Below are positions 42,339 to 51,536 of a stretch of DNA of 57,429 bases, in pieces. This DNA is from JBFWUW01 sp050247075 (GTDB lineage: Bacteria > Planctomycetota > Planctomycetia > Pirellulales > JBFWUW01), in assembly GCA_050247075.1 (NCBI GenBank), contig JBFWUW010000045.1:1-57429 (forward strand). Reading direction: 5' to 3'. Made by a program: the position numbers and the translations under genes. The notes beneath the pieces were generated by a model. That model ran no database searches, was not told the DNA's origin, and saw nothing but the letters and a program-made list of their open reading frames with translations. Each line of letters opens with the position of its first letter. The stretch's first letter is position 1.

Positions 42339-43982
42339 CTATTCGGGTGACGCTGGGCCAGGCGGCAACAGGGCTTCAGGCTCCGATAAGTTCAACATGT
42401 GTCCATGATCGGCGGTAATCAAGACCACCGTGTCGTCCCAAGCCTTGTGCCTTTCGACCCATTCCACGATAGCGCGAAAGGCGTCGTCGCCACTGAGGAC
42501 GGCCCCGATGGAGTTGTCGAGGTTGTCATCGTGGTTGGCCCAGTCGACGTCCCCAGCCTCGACCATCAACCAAAAGCCTTTGGGGTTTTGCTCCAGCACG
42601 GTCAAGGCCGCGCGAGTCATGTCGGCCAACGTGGGGTTCTCCAGCACGTCGGCTTCGCTGTAGACTTCGGCGGCCTTAACGCCCGGCACGGGATCGTACT
42701 TGCCGTCCGCTGTTTGAAACGGCAAATGGCCCGCTGACGTACCAAAATACCCCAGCAGCCGCTGTCCCCCTTGAATGGCCCGTTGGGCTGCCTCTACCAG
42801 CACGTCGGTTCCCTTGCGGCCGGCGGTGCGCTGCGCTACCTGGTACTTGCCGCCGTGTTCTACGTTTATCGCCGCCAAGTCATCTTCAGCCATATAACGG
42901 TTGCCGGGAATAAAATTGGTTCCCTGGCCAGCATCGGACTCGCTGCTTTCGCCCCAACCGGCACCGATCAGCACATCGACCCCCGGCAGCGGTTGGCCGC
43001 GATGCGAAATGGAGGGCAGGCCGATCAAGTCGCGCGTGAGGTCTTGATAATCGTCGCGATTGACGTTGTTGGCGTAGGCACAAGCTGGCGTGGCATGGCT
43101 GATGGGCACGCTGGTGACAACGCCCACGCCCAGCCCGCGGGCTTGCAAGGTTTGGCCCAAGGGGGCGACATGCTTGCCGGCGGAGTCGACATTGATACCG
43201 TCGTTGTAGGTCTTGATGCCCGCCATGAGGGAGGTTCCGGCACTGGCGGAATCCGTGACCGCGTGGAACAGTTCCGGGCCGGTCCCCATGAGATAGGCTG
43301 GATCGGCATTGGCCCAGGGAGTTGCGCCGCCACGCGCCGCACAAAAACCGCCCACCATGGATCCGCCCGGGTTGGTGACGGTCTGGGCATCGACATTGCA
43401 GCCGGTACCGTGATTGTGGGGGCTGGTGACAACAAAGCCGAAATCGCTGGCCGTGGTGTGGTAATCGCGATAGTCCTGAATGAATAGCCCGCTTCCTGGC
43501 CCTTGACGGTATTTGACCTGGCCAGCCCGATGGATGGCCGCGGCCCAGGTCGTTTGCCAATCCATGCCATCGAAGATCAGCAAGATCACATGCTTCTTTC
43601 CGGCCGCGAAGGCTTCTGTTTGCAGGCGATAGACATCGGTCTGGTCGAAGTACTCGGCATTGGGATTGACGGTATCCTTGGGAAGTTGGCCGAACAGCGA
43701 AGTGATCTTAGCCTCGTTGCGGTACAGGCTGTTTTCACCCGATACGCTGGCCAACGTCTGCCCGTAGGCATAAACAGGAATGAGCCGGTTGGAGTGCGTC
43801 TTCCAGCCAAAGTAAACGTCGGGGCTGCCTCCCCAGTAACCCCAATCGGCCCGGCCCGTTTCCTTGGCTCGGGTTTGCAGATCCTTGATGTGGTCGGCCA
43901 TGGCCGGGCGGGCCAGCGCGACCGACAATAGCAGAAGGCCGAAGCAGGAATGTTTTAACCGCCAGAGTTTTGTTGGCTGCAT
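42339..43982 (-). CDS. Secreted alkaline phosphatase
   Basis: 547 residues with a signal peptide (about 1-29, ending PAMADH). Family motifs: LLIFDGMDW (metal Asp), TDSASAGTSLMAG (nucleophile Ser region), EAGDVDWANHDDN and TADHGHML (metal His/Asp). The N-terminal ~110 residues before the phosphatase core are an extension without a recognised domain. It hydrolyses phosphate monoesters outside the cytoplasm. It stands alone on the minus strand, convergent with glnE. No Pho box could be recognised upstream. Confidence 0.88.
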   Translation of the reverse strand: MQPTKLWRLKHSCFGLLLLSVALARPAMADHIKDLQTRAKETGRADWGYWGGSPDVYFGWKTHSNRLIPVYAYGQTLASVSGENSLYRNEAKITSLFGQLPKDTVNPNAEYFDQTDVYRLQTEAFAAGKKHVILLIFDGMDWQTTWAAAIHRAGQVKYRQGPGSGLFIQDYRDYHTTASDFGFVVTSPHNHGTGCNVDAQTVTNPGGSMVGGFCAARGGATPWANADPAYLMGTGPELFHAVTDSASAGTSLMAGIKTYNDGINVDSAGKHVAPLGQTLQARGLGVGVVTSVPISHATPACAYANNVNRDDYQDLTRDLIGLPSISHRGQPLPGVDVLIGAGWGESSESDAGQGTNFIPGNRYMAEDDLAAINVEHGGKYQVAQRTAGRKGTDVLVEAAQRAIQGGQRLLGYFGTSAGHLPFQTADGKYDPVPGVKAAEVYSEADVLENPTLADMTRAALTVLEQNPKGFWLMVEAGDVDWANHDDNLDNSIGAVLSGDDAFRAIVEWVERHKAWDDTVVLITADHGHMLNLSEPEALLPPGPASPE

Positions 43983-44093
43983 GGGTTGGTCGGAGAATAG
44001 ACAGAAAGAAAAACGCGACGTGGGAAACTAGGTCAATCGTGACACTCATCGACCGGCATTCTAGCAAACGGCCGGTCGCCAGATGGCTTGGCT

Positions 44094-44999
44094 TTACGGA
44101 GCTAACAATTTACTCATCAAAAAGTCCCGCTCGTCTTTATACTGCTCGGACTTGGATACGCCGGGAATCAGCAGATGACATTCGTGCCCGGCCGCGTCGG
44201 ATTTTTCTTTCAGCTTGACACCGTACACTGGGTGGTGAATGCCGTGTCCGGCGTCCAGCGAGGGGAGGGTCATGTTGTTGCCGTAGGTCATCCACAACGG
44301 CGGATCGTCCTTGTCCAAGTGATTGTACGGCGAGAATTCCAGATACAACGCTCGGTGTTTGTCGTAGTTGGCCAGTGCCTCTTCGATCGTCTTCTCGCCA
44401 ACCGCCATGTTAATCATGCGGTGCTTGAGGACGTTCGGGCCGAGCCAGCCTTCAATCACCTTGGGATCGATCGAGGTTTGGCCGGCATTGCCCGCCGCCG
44501 CGGTGACGCGAGTCGATTCCCGCAAAACCGGATCTTCCGCATCGGGATCGGCCAGGTCGTCGTGCAGCAACAGCCACATCGACGTACAAGCCCCCGCGCT
44601 GCCTCCGGTCAGGGCAATGCGATCGGGCCGTATTTGCCAGTCCGCTGCTTTCGACCGCAAGAATTGGATGGCCCGTGCCGCGTCATGCACCGGAACGGGC
44701 AAAGGGTGCGTACCCGATAGCCGGTAGTTGATCGACGCCACCGAGATGCCCTTTTCGAGATAAGGCTGCACGTTTTGCGGAGCGAGTAGTTTATCTCCGC
44801 CAGTCCAGCCGCCGCCGTGAATATGTACCAGCAATGGCCGCGGGCCTTCTCCCGGTGCCTGCCAAAAATCGAGGACGTTCAGCTCGTCGGTGCCGTAGGC
44901 CACGTTGGCTTTCGTGGGCACCAGCGCGGCATCTTCGGCCTTGGCCAAGCCAGTAGACACCAGCCAGGGAGCCAACAAGATCAAAGTCCACCGTTGCAT
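44094..44999 (-). CDS. Secreted alpha/beta-hydrolase (BD-FAE-like esterase)
   Basis: 301 residues from ATG 44999; upstream codons run through a repeat copy and are rejected. Signal peptide about 1-21. Oxyanion motif HIHGGGWTGGD, nucleophile elbow GGSAGA, and catalytic Asp/His probably in ASLDAGHGIHH. This resembles feruloyl/acetyl esterases and kynurenine formamidase-like hydrolases. Probably removes ester groups from glycans, an inference from family and from the polysaccharide-rich gene content. Confidence 0.82.
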   Translation of the reverse strand: MQRWTLILLAPWLVSTGLAKAEDAALVPTKANVAYGTDELNVLDFWQAPGEGPRPLLVHIHGGGWTGGDKLLAPQNVQPYLEKGISVASINYRLSGTHPLPVPVHDAARAIQFLRSKAADWQIRPDRIALTGGSAGACTSMWLLLHDDLADPDAEDPVLRESTRVTAAAGNAGQTSIDPKVIEGWLGPNVLKHRMINMAVGEKTIEEALANYDKHRALYLEFSPYNHLDKDDPPLWMTYGNNMTLPSLDAGHGIHHPVYGVKLKEKSDAAGHECHLLIPGVSKSEQYKDERDFLMSKLLAP

Positions 45000-45103
45000 G
45001 ATTCGCCTCGCGGGAGGATTGAGGAGGGGTCCAGGCGGGAAGTGCCCCAGTATAAACCGAACCTGGACGGTTAGAAACCTGGCTGTAGAAGCAGATTGTA
45101 GGA

Positions 45104-45118
45104 GCCGTCTCCGACGGC
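45104..45118. repeat. Hairpin repeat copy (GCCGTC-TCC-GACGGC)
   Basis: Identical core to the copy at 36888, preceded by TGTAGGA and followed by GATAAT. It lies between the divergent esterase and ThuA genes, about 105 bp upstream of the esterase start. Confidence 0.85.
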
Positions 45119-45265
45119 GATAATCCGGTTTCCGGCAAGCGAAGGCGTTGCCGTCGGAATGACACCGTTCCCCAACGCCACAGTTGCACCGGCCTTGCGG
45201 CCAACTAGACTGAGGGCGCAGGGGACCGGCTAAGACCACACTCACTTCAAACCAGGAATATCGCG

Positions 45266-46126
45266 ATGTTACGTTCGATTGTTTGCGTGGCGGTGATATT
45301 GACGAGTTTGTCCGCGGCGAGGGCAGCGGAATCCGACCCCAAGGAAGACGCACCCAAGAAAGCCGCGCGGATCCTAATGGTTACGCAAAGTGCCGGCTTC
45401 AAGCATGGCTCGGTATCGCGGCCCGACGGCAAACTGGCTCCAGCGGAACAAGCCGTGACCGAAGTCGGCGTGGCCAGCGGGCTGTTTCGCGTCGATGCTA
45501 CCCAAGACGCGGCCAAGGATTTCAACAAGGCCAACCTGGAAAACTACGATATCGTCTTCTTCTACACTACGGGTTCGTTGCCCATCGCCCAGGAAGATCG
45601 CGATTACTTTTTTAACGAGTGGTTGAAGCAAAAGGGGCACGGTTTTATCGGCACGCACTCGGCCACCGATACCTTCCACGATTACAAACCGTATTGGGAC
45701 ATGATCGGCGGCACGTTCAATGGCCATCCCTGGAACGCCGGCACCAAGATCACGGTCACGGTCCACGACCAAGAACACCCAGCGGCCAAGCCGTGGGGGG
45801 ACGAATTTGAGATCAAGGATGAAATCTACCAGTTCAAAAACTGGCAGCCCGAAAAAGTCCATGTGCTGATGAGCATGAACATGGCCAAGACGGAACAAAA
45901 GGCGGCCTATCATGTGCCGATCGCCTGGGTCAAGGATTACGGCGATGGCAAAGTGTTTTACATCAGCCTGGGGCATCAAGAAGACGTCTGGACGAACGAA
46001 ACTTATCGTGCCTCGCTTTTGGGAGGCATCAAGTGGATCCTGGGCTACGAGAAAGGCGATGCTACCCCCAACCCAGAGCTATCCGCCGCCCAAGAGGAGA
46101 AAGCCAAGGCCGACGCGGGCAAGTAG
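45266..46126 (+). CDS. Secreted ThuA-domain protein
   Basis: 286 residues with a signal peptide (about 1-20). ThuA (trehalose utilisation, class I glutamine amidotransferase-like fold) features: RILMVTQSAGFKHGSV, IVFFYTTGSLPI, GHGFIGTHSATDTFHDY, NGHPWNAGTKITV, and GKVFYISLGHQEDVW. The classical nucleophile Cys is absent from the GTHSAT position, as is usual in ThuA. Probably acts on carbohydrates or binds them in the periplasm; the exact activity is unknown. Confidence 0.88.
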   Translation: MLRSIVCVAVILTSLSAARAAESDPKEDAPKKAARILMVTQSAGFKHGSVSRPDGKLAPAEQAVTEVGVASGLFRVDATQDAAKDFNKANLENYDIVFFYTTGSLPIAQEDRDYFFNEWLKQKGHGFIGTHSATDTFHDYKPYWDMIGGTFNGHPWNAGTKITVTVHDQEHPAAKPWGDEFEIKDEIYQFKNWQPEKVHVLMSMNMAKTEQKAAYHVPIAWVKDYGDGKVFYISLGHQEDVWTNETYRASLLGGIKWILGYEKGDATPNPELSAAQEEKAKADAGK

Positions 46127-46173
46127 CGGAGTTTTGACATTCCTTCGACCGATGCCAGGGAGCGGGTGTTGTC

Positions 46174-46692
46174 ATGGACCAACCAGAGATTTTGCTGCAA
46201 ACCAGCCGCTTTACCGTCGTCCGCCAGCAGCGGCGCGGTAAGGAAGGGGGCACGCTGGTCAAGGAGATCATCCAGCATCCCGGTGCGGTGGCCGTGCTGC
46301 CCATCTTGGAAGATGGCCGCGTCTGCCTGATCCACAATGAGCGGATGGCCGTGGACGACACGCTGGTGGAACTGCCGGCTGGCACCATCGAACCGGGCGA
46401 AGACCCCGCCGCCAGCGCTGCCCGCGAGCTAGCCGAGGAGACCGGCTACACAGCCGCCAATCTGGAACATTTGCACGATTTTTGGATGTCACCGGGCATC
46501 CTCCGCGAACGGATGCACCTGTTTCTGGCGACCGGCCTGACAGCCGGCCCCGCCCATTTGGAAGAAGATGAAAGCATTCAAACGCTGCTGGTCCCCTGGG
46601 ATGAGGCCATCGAACTGATCGCCAGCGGACGAATTCAAGACGCCAAGACGCTGGTTGGGTTGTTGTATTACGACCGTTTCAAGAAGTCTTGA
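46174..46692 (+). CDS. NUDIX hydrolase (ADP-ribose pyrophosphatase-like)
   Basis: 172 residues. A perfect Nudix box at 70-92 (G-x5-E-x7-R-E-L-x-E-E-x-G-Y). The preceding ELPAGTIEPGED is the ADP-ribose pyrophosphatase-type pattern. It hydrolyses nucleoside diphosphates linked to another group, probably ADP-sugars. It lies 48 bp after the ThuA gene and 38 bp before the ComEA-like gene, so may be co-transcribed with them. Confidence 0.9.
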   Translation: MDQPEILLQTSRFTVVRQQRRGKEGGTLVKEIIQHPGAVAVLPILEDGRVCLIHNERMAVDDTLVELPAGTIEPGEDPAASAARELAEETGYTAANLEHLHDFWMSPGILRERMHLFLATGLTAGPAHLEEDESIQTLLVPWDEAIELIASGRIQDAKTLVGLLYYDRFKKS

Positions 46693-46730
46693 AGTTGGGT
46701 GGCAAGGTATTAAAACGCTCATAAGACCGT

Positions 46731-47138
46731 ATGTTAGCCAGCCCGTCATCATCACAGCCGCCGCGCCGCGGTTGGATGCTGCGCAAGGCGGACCAGGCCG
46801 CCGTGGCAACGATTTTGTTGCTGTCGCTGGTGGCATTATCGGGCTATTGGCTCAGCCGTGGGGGCGGACGGGGAGGCTTGGTCGAGTTCGACCAGGCACC
46901 GCCCCAAACGGCAAGATTTGAAGTCGATATCAACTCGGCCGATTGGCCCGAGCTGGCCCAACTACCCGACCTGGGCGAAACGCTGGCCCGGCGAATTGTG
47001 GAATCTCGCGAAAACGACGGCCCTTTCCACGAACTGCAAGACCTGCGGCGAGTGCGGGGCATCGGCCCCAAGACCTTGGACCGTATGCGGCCCTATCTGC
47101 GAGCCATGCCCGAGCTCGGCACCGTAGCGGGCCCGTAG
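46731..47138 (+). CDS. ComEA-like helix-hairpin-helix DNA-binding protein
   Basis: 135 residues. One transmembrane helix (about 25-42) followed by a two-hairpin HhH domain: DINSADWPELAQLPDLGETLA, then LQDLRRVRGIGPKTLDRMRPYL. This layout matches ComEA, the membrane DNA receptor of natural transformation, but no other competence gene is here. The GspE/PilB-like ATPase about 12 kb away could belong to the same process; that is speculation. Confidence 0.82.
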   Translation: MLASPSSSQPPRRGWMLRKADQAAVATILLLSLVALSGYWLSRGGGRGGLVEFDQAPPQTARFEVDINSADWPELAQLPDLGETLARRIVESRENDGPFHELQDLRRVRGIGPKTLDRMRPYLRAMPELGTVAGP

Positions 47139-47390
47139 CCAAAGTGGTGGCGTTGCCGTCGCCGACCGCTCGATAGCCGGGTGCGAGCGGCAGAACCTCA
47201 ACGCAGTTGCAAAACGCACATTGGGCGTGTCAGGCCGCCGCGCGTGTGTCCCCGATTCTCCGTCAACTTGGCGGCGTCTGCCCCGAGACAACCCTCCCGG
47301 TTGGCAGCGGCTGGGGTGGTGGATATTCTAGAGAGTGGTCAAGTGGCGAATTGCCTGCTCTTTGTTGCCTTGATTTGCGAGCCATCCCTG

Positions 47391-48053
47391 ATGAATTTCC
47401 CGATACCCCCCCACGCTGGCTTACGCCTATCTTGGCGGGCTTGCCTGTTCCTGGGCCTGTTGCCGTGGACCTTGCCGGCCTCGGCGGCTCCGCCAGAGGG
47501 TTTTGTCGCCCTGTTTGACGGCAAATCGTTCGCGGGCTGGGAAGGGAACCAAGAAATCTTCCGCATCGAGGATGGGGCGATCGTAGGGGGCTCTTTGCAA
47601 GAAAAGATTGAGCACAATGAGTTTCTTTGCACGGAAAAACCGTATGAAAACTTTGAACTGCGGCTGAAATTCAAGGTCTTGGGCCAAGGGGCCAACGCCG
47701 GCGTGCAGTTTCGCACCAAGCGCATCCCCGACCATTTTGAGGTCAGCGGTTATCAGGCCGACTTGGGCGATGGCTGGTGGGGAGCATTGTATGATGAGTC
47801 CCGCCGCAAGAGGGCCTTGGCCAAGCCCGACAACGACGAACTGGCCAAGGTTCTCAAGCGCGACGACTGGAACGAATACGTCATCCGCTGCGAGGGTCCC
47901 CATATTCAGTTGTGGATCAACGGATTTCAGACGGTCGACTACACCGAGGAAGAGCCAGAAATCGAACGCAGCGGCATCATCGCCGTGCAAATCCACGGCG
48001 GGCCGCCGAGTGAGGCCCACTACAAGGATATCTATTTGAAGGAACTGCCGTAA
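47391..48053 (+). CDS. Secreted DUF1080 protein
   Basis: 220 residues from ATG 47391; the long open stretch upstream lacks family similarity. Signal peptide about 1-32. The DUF1080 fold is shown by FVALFDGKSFAGWEG, ENFELRLKFKVLGQGANAGV, QFRTKRIPDHFEVSGYQADL and the closing GIIAVQIHGGPPSEAHYKDI. These concanavalin-like domains occur in 3-keto-glycoside hydrolases and related sugar enzymes. Stand-alone. Confidence 0.88.
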   Translation: MNFPIPPHAGLRLSWRACLFLGLLPWTLPASAAPPEGFVALFDGKSFAGWEGNQEIFRIEDGAIVGGSLQEKIEHNEFLCTEKPYENFELRLKFKVLGQGANAGVQFRTKRIPDHFEVSGYQADLGDGWWGALYDESRRKRALAKPDNDELAKVLKRDDWNEYVIRCEGPHIQLWINGFQTVDYTEEEPEIERSGIIAVQIHGGPPSEAHYKDIYLKELP

Positions 48054-48094
48054 CACCCCCGCCCGCCAGCCTCATCGAGAACCACGAACCGCGC

Positions 48095-48718
48095 ATGCCA
48101 ATTCCCTCGTTTTTTTATTTCGACCTCGGCAATGTGCTGCTGTTCTTCGACCACCAACGCGGTTGCCGGCAAATGGGCGAAGTGGCGGGCGTCGATCTGG
48201 AGCAAGTCTGGCAAGTGCTCTACGAGAGCGGCCTGGCCACCCAGTATGAGACCGGGCTGGTGACCACCCGGCAGATGTTCGATACTTTTTGCCAGCAAAC
48301 CGACAGCCAGCCCGACTACAACGCTTTCGTGCAAGCGGCGGGCGATATTTTTGAAGTCAACGCCAGCATCAAGCCGGTTGTGGCGGGGTTGATCTCCGCC
48401 GGGCATCGGCTGGGGTTGCTGTCAAACACCTGCGAAGCCCATTGGAACTGGTTCGCCAGCGGTCGCTACGGCCAGATCCCCGACGGCTTTGAGCAAATCG
48501 TCTTGAGCTACGAAGCGCGGTCGATGAAGCCCGACGCGAAAATCTTTCGCGTGGCCGCCGAGAAAGCCGGCGTGCCGCCGAGCAACATTTTTTATACCGA
48601 CGACACGCCCGGCCATGTGCAGGCAGCCAAGGCCCTGGGCTTTGACGCCGTCCACTACACCAACACTCCCGCGCTGGTGGCCGAACTGCGGCAACGGGGC
48701 GTGGAATTCAACTATTGA
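48095..48718 (+). CDS. HAD-superfamily hydrolase
   Basis: 207 residues. HAD motifs: FYFDLGNVLLFFD (motif I; the second Asp of D-x-D is replaced by Gly, as in YihX-like members), LLSNT (motif II), KPDAKIF (Lys) and FYTDDTPGHVQAA (motif III acidic pair). Probably a sugar-phosphate phosphatase; the substrate is unknown. Its stop codon shares one base with the purB start (TGATG), so translation is coupled. Confidence 0.85.
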   Translation: MPIPSFFYFDLGNVLLFFDHQRGCRQMGEVAGVDLEQVWQVLYESGLATQYETGLVTTRQMFDTFCQQTDSQPDYNAFVQAAGDIFEVNASIKPVVAGLISAGHRLGLLSNTCEAHWNWFASGRYGQIPDGFEQIVLSYEARSMKPDAKIFRVAAEKAGVPPSNIFYTDDTPGHVQAAKALGFDAVHYTNTPALVAELRQRGVEFNY

Positions 48719-50157
48719 TGGACGCCACCTTGCCGCAAGAGTACTACGACAACCCGTTGATCGCTCGTTATGCCTCGCCGGAGATGAGCCGCATTTGGGG
48801 CCCGCAGCGCAAATTCAGCACCTGGCGAAAGCTGTGGGTGGCCTTGGCCGAGGCCGAGGCCGAACTGGGCCTGCCGATTACACAGCGGCAAATCGACCAA
48901 CTGAGAGCTCATACCGACGATATCGACTTTGCCGTGGCCGCCGAGTACGAACGCCGCAAGCGGCACGATGTCATGGCCCATGTGCATGCCTTTGGCGACC
49001 AATGTCCCGACGCTCGGGCCATTATTCATCTGGGGGCGACAAGCTGCTACGTCACCGACAACGCCGACCTGCTGTTGATCCGCGAGTCGTTGGAACTGGT
49101 TCGCGACCGGCTGGTGCGGGTGATCGACCGCCTGGCATCGTTTGCGGCGGAGCGCCGCTCGCTGGCCTGCCTGGCCTTCACCCACATGCAGCCGGCCCAG
49201 CCGACCACCGTGGGAAAACGGGCCTGTTTGTGGATCTACGATTTGATTCAGGACTTGGACGAATTGGAATTTCGGCTGAGCGGGCTGAAGGCACGCGGCG
49301 TCAAAGGAACGACCGGCACGCAAGCCAGCTTCCTGGAACTGTTTGACGGCGATCACGCGCGGGTCCGCCAACTCGATGCGATTGTTTCGCGCAAGATGGG
49401 ATTCGCCGCAACGTATGCCGTGACGGGGCAGACCTACTCGCGCAAGGTCGATGCCCAGGTGCTGGCCACGCTATCCGGACTGGCGGCAAGTGCCCAGAAA
49501 GCGGCTACCGATCTGCGGCTGCTGCAAAGCCGCAAGGAAGTGGAAGAACCGTTTGAGGCCGAGCAGATCGGTTCGTCGGCCATGGCCTACAAACGCAACC
49601 CCATGCGGGCCGAACGCATTTGCGGGTTGTCGCGGTTTGTGCTCAGCCTGGAATCGAGCGGGCAACAGACCTTGGCCACGCAATGGATGGAACGGACTTT
49701 GGACGATAGCGCCAACCGCCGGTTGGTGCTGCCGCAGGCCTTTCTGGCGATCGACGCCATCTTGCTGCTGTATCAAAATGTCGCCTCGGGCCTGGTGGTC
49801 TATCCGGGCGTGATTGCCCGGCACTTGGCCGAGGAATTGCCTTTCATGGCAACCGAGAACATTCTCATGGCGGCGGTGGCCCGCGGCGGGGACCGGCAAG
49901 CACTGCACGAGCGAATCCGCCAGCACAGCCAGGCCGCCGGGTCTGTCGTCAAGAACGATGGCGGCGCGAACGATTTGCTTCAACGGATCAGCGGCGACAC
50001 GGCCTTCGCGGGCATCGACCTTTCGCAAGCACTGGAACCATCGCAATACGTCGGACGGGCACCCGAGCAAGTCGATGAGTTCTTAGAGGAGTACGTTGAA
50101 CCGCTGCGAACTCGATTCGCTGATCGACTTGGTGGCACCGCGGATCTCAAGGTATAG
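48718..50157 (+). CDS. purB: Adenylosuccinate lyase
   Basis: 479 residues from ATG 48718. The fumarase/aspartase signature GSSAMAYKRNPMRAERI holds the catalytic Ser loop; TSCYVTDNADLL and FTHMQPAQPTTVGKRA carry the other active-site residues. It eliminates fumarate from SAICAR and adenylosuccinate in purine synthesis. It is of the eukaryote-like long PurB subgroup judging by the N-terminal NPLIARYASPEM. Coupled to the upstream HAD gene by a TGATG junction. Confidence 0.93.
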   Translation: MDATLPQEYYDNPLIARYASPEMSRIWGPQRKFSTWRKLWVALAEAEAELGLPITQRQIDQLRAHTDDIDFAVAAEYERRKRHDVMAHVHAFGDQCPDARAIIHLGATSCYVTDNADLLLIRESLELVRDRLVRVIDRLASFAAERRSLACLAFTHMQPAQPTTVGKRACLWIYDLIQDLDELEFRLSGLKARGVKGTTGTQASFLELFDGDHARVRQLDAIVSRKMGFAATYAVTGQTYSRKVDAQVLATLSGLAASAQKAATDLRLLQSRKEVEEPFEAEQIGSSAMAYKRNPMRAERICGLSRFVLSLESSGQQTLATQWMERTLDDSANRRLVLPQAFLAIDAILLLYQNVASGLVVYPGVIARHLAEELPFMATENILMAAVARGGDRQALHERIRQHSQAAGSVVKNDGGANDLLQRISGDTAFAGIDLSQALEPSQYVGRAPEQVDEFLEEYVEPLRTRFADRLGGTADLKV

Positions 50158-50223
50158 TCCCGCAATTGACGGACTGGTTCTCAGTGTTCAGTTTTTCGCC
50201 TTCAGCCTTTCGCCTTTCCGACC

Positions 50224-50970
50224 ATGCCTTCCGGTCATTGGACCACAATCGACCTGTCCGGGCATCCAGCGGATGTCTTTGAACCCGATCGGCCCGATCC
50301 GCGCGGTTTCGTAATATTGTATTTGCATGGAGTGCATTTGACGCGGTTGGTGGAGAATCCCGTGTTCACGGACCTGTTTGCCCAACTTGGCTTGCGTGTC
50401 TTTTCGCCCATGACGGGACCAAGCTGGTGGGTCGATCGGATTTGTCCGGCTTTTGATCCAGGGAGAACGGCCGAGCGGCATGTCTTGGACCATGCTCTGC
50501 CCTGGATTGCCGAGCGCTGGAACACTAGAGCCCCCCTGGCGGCCTTACTGGGCACAAGCATGGGGGGGCAAGGGGCGCTACGGCTGGCGTTTCGGCATCC
50601 GAATATTTTTCCGGTGGCGGCGGCGATTGCGCCGGCCGTCGACTTCTACCGGCGAATCGTCGACCGTGACCCGGTCTTGAGCCAGATGTATCCCGATGCC
50701 GAGGCGGCCCGGCAAGACAGCGCCACGCTGCATGTGCATGCCCTGAACTGGCCGCGGCATACCTGGTTTAGCTGCGACCCCGCCGACGACCGCTGGCACG
50801 ATAGCGCCGACAAGTTGCACATGAAGCTGTTCTCGCTGGGGATTCCGCACGAGCACGACCTGGAAACATCGGCCGGCGGACACAGCTTTGACTACTACAA
50901 CCACATGGCACCCGCCGCGTTGCAATTCATCGTGGACCGCCTGGAACGCGAACGGCTGCGCGTACCATAG
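50224..50970 (+). CDS. Alpha/beta-hydrolase, esterase D-like
   Basis: 248 residues. YLHGVHLTR (oxyanion), nucleophile elbow GTSMGGQGALRLA, then a candidate Asp in CDPADDRWHDS and His in AGGHSFDYYNH. The layout matches esterase D/S-formylglutathione hydrolase relatives, though it is short. No signal peptide, so it is cytoplasmic. Close to purB (66 bp), with a low-complexity TTCAGTGTTCAGTTTTTC-type stretch in the gap. Confidence 0.75.
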   Translation: MPSGHWTTIDLSGHPADVFEPDRPDPRGFVILYLHGVHLTRLVENPVFTDLFAQLGLRVFSPMTGPSWWVDRICPAFDPGRTAERHVLDHALPWIAERWNTRAPLAALLGTSMGGQGALRLAFRHPNIFPVAAAIAPAVDFYRRIVDRDPVLSQMYPDAEAARQDSATLHVHALNWPRHTWFSCDPADDRWHDSADKLHMKLFSLGIPHEHDLETSAGGHSFDYYNHMAPAALQFIVDRLERERLRVP

Positions 50971-51069
50971 CCGCAAAGTTCCTGCTTCGCCGGCTGCAAA
51001 CGGTGTCGGCATTCCACGCGGGCTACGGTTGCCCGGCATGGACAATCGAAATTGCCTCAAGCCAACATG

Positions 51070-51471
51070 TCAGGATCCAGGGTGCGACGGACAATCCGGC
51101 TCGGCTGCGGTGAGATCAAACCACCAACGGCTTGATTCGGAAGCATCATGCCGAAGCGTGGCAATGCCGTTGCAAGATGAGGCGATCAACTTGACTCGCA
51201 ACTCATCGTCCGTCTGGCTTAGCAGATCGAAACCGCCGCCAGCGATACGCGTGACCATCCCGCGGCCGCCCGAAATAGGCCCCTCGTAGTCGAGATAGGC
51301 CAGCCGGTGATCGGGCAGACGCTGCGCTTCAATAGTGCCAGCGGTAATTGCAGGGAGCCTAGACAAGGCCCACGTCCAAAGAACGCCATCCACTTCCAGC
51401 ATCAAGTCCCAATGCAGCGCCTGAGGGCCGGCAGGGCCGGGGGCATGTTCCAAGAGCACAAATCGCGGCAT
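51070..51471 (-). CDS. LigD-type 3'-phosphoesterase-like protein
   Basis: 133 residues from ATG 51471. MPRFVLLEHAPG, QALHWDLMLEVDG, LWTWALSR and LAYLDYEGPISGGRG follow the order of the phosphoesterase domain of bacterial ligase D, including the H-x-D-x-x-L-E strand. In LigD this domain trims 3' ends in non-homologous end joining. Here it is a stand-alone short protein with no ligase, primase or Ku gene nearby, so the role is open. Confidence 0.65.
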   Translation of the reverse strand: MPRFVLLEHAPGPAGPQALHWDLMLEVDGVLWTWALSRLPAITAGTIEAQRLPDHRLAYLDYEGPISGGRGMVTRIAGGGFDLLSQTDDELRVKLIASSCNGIATLRHDASESSRWWFDLTAAEPDCPSHPGS

Positions 51472-51536
51472 GGCAAACTTCCGCCGGACGAACCGGAAAC
51501 AACCCTTGGGCAACGCAGGCGGTATTGTAGCCGGTG

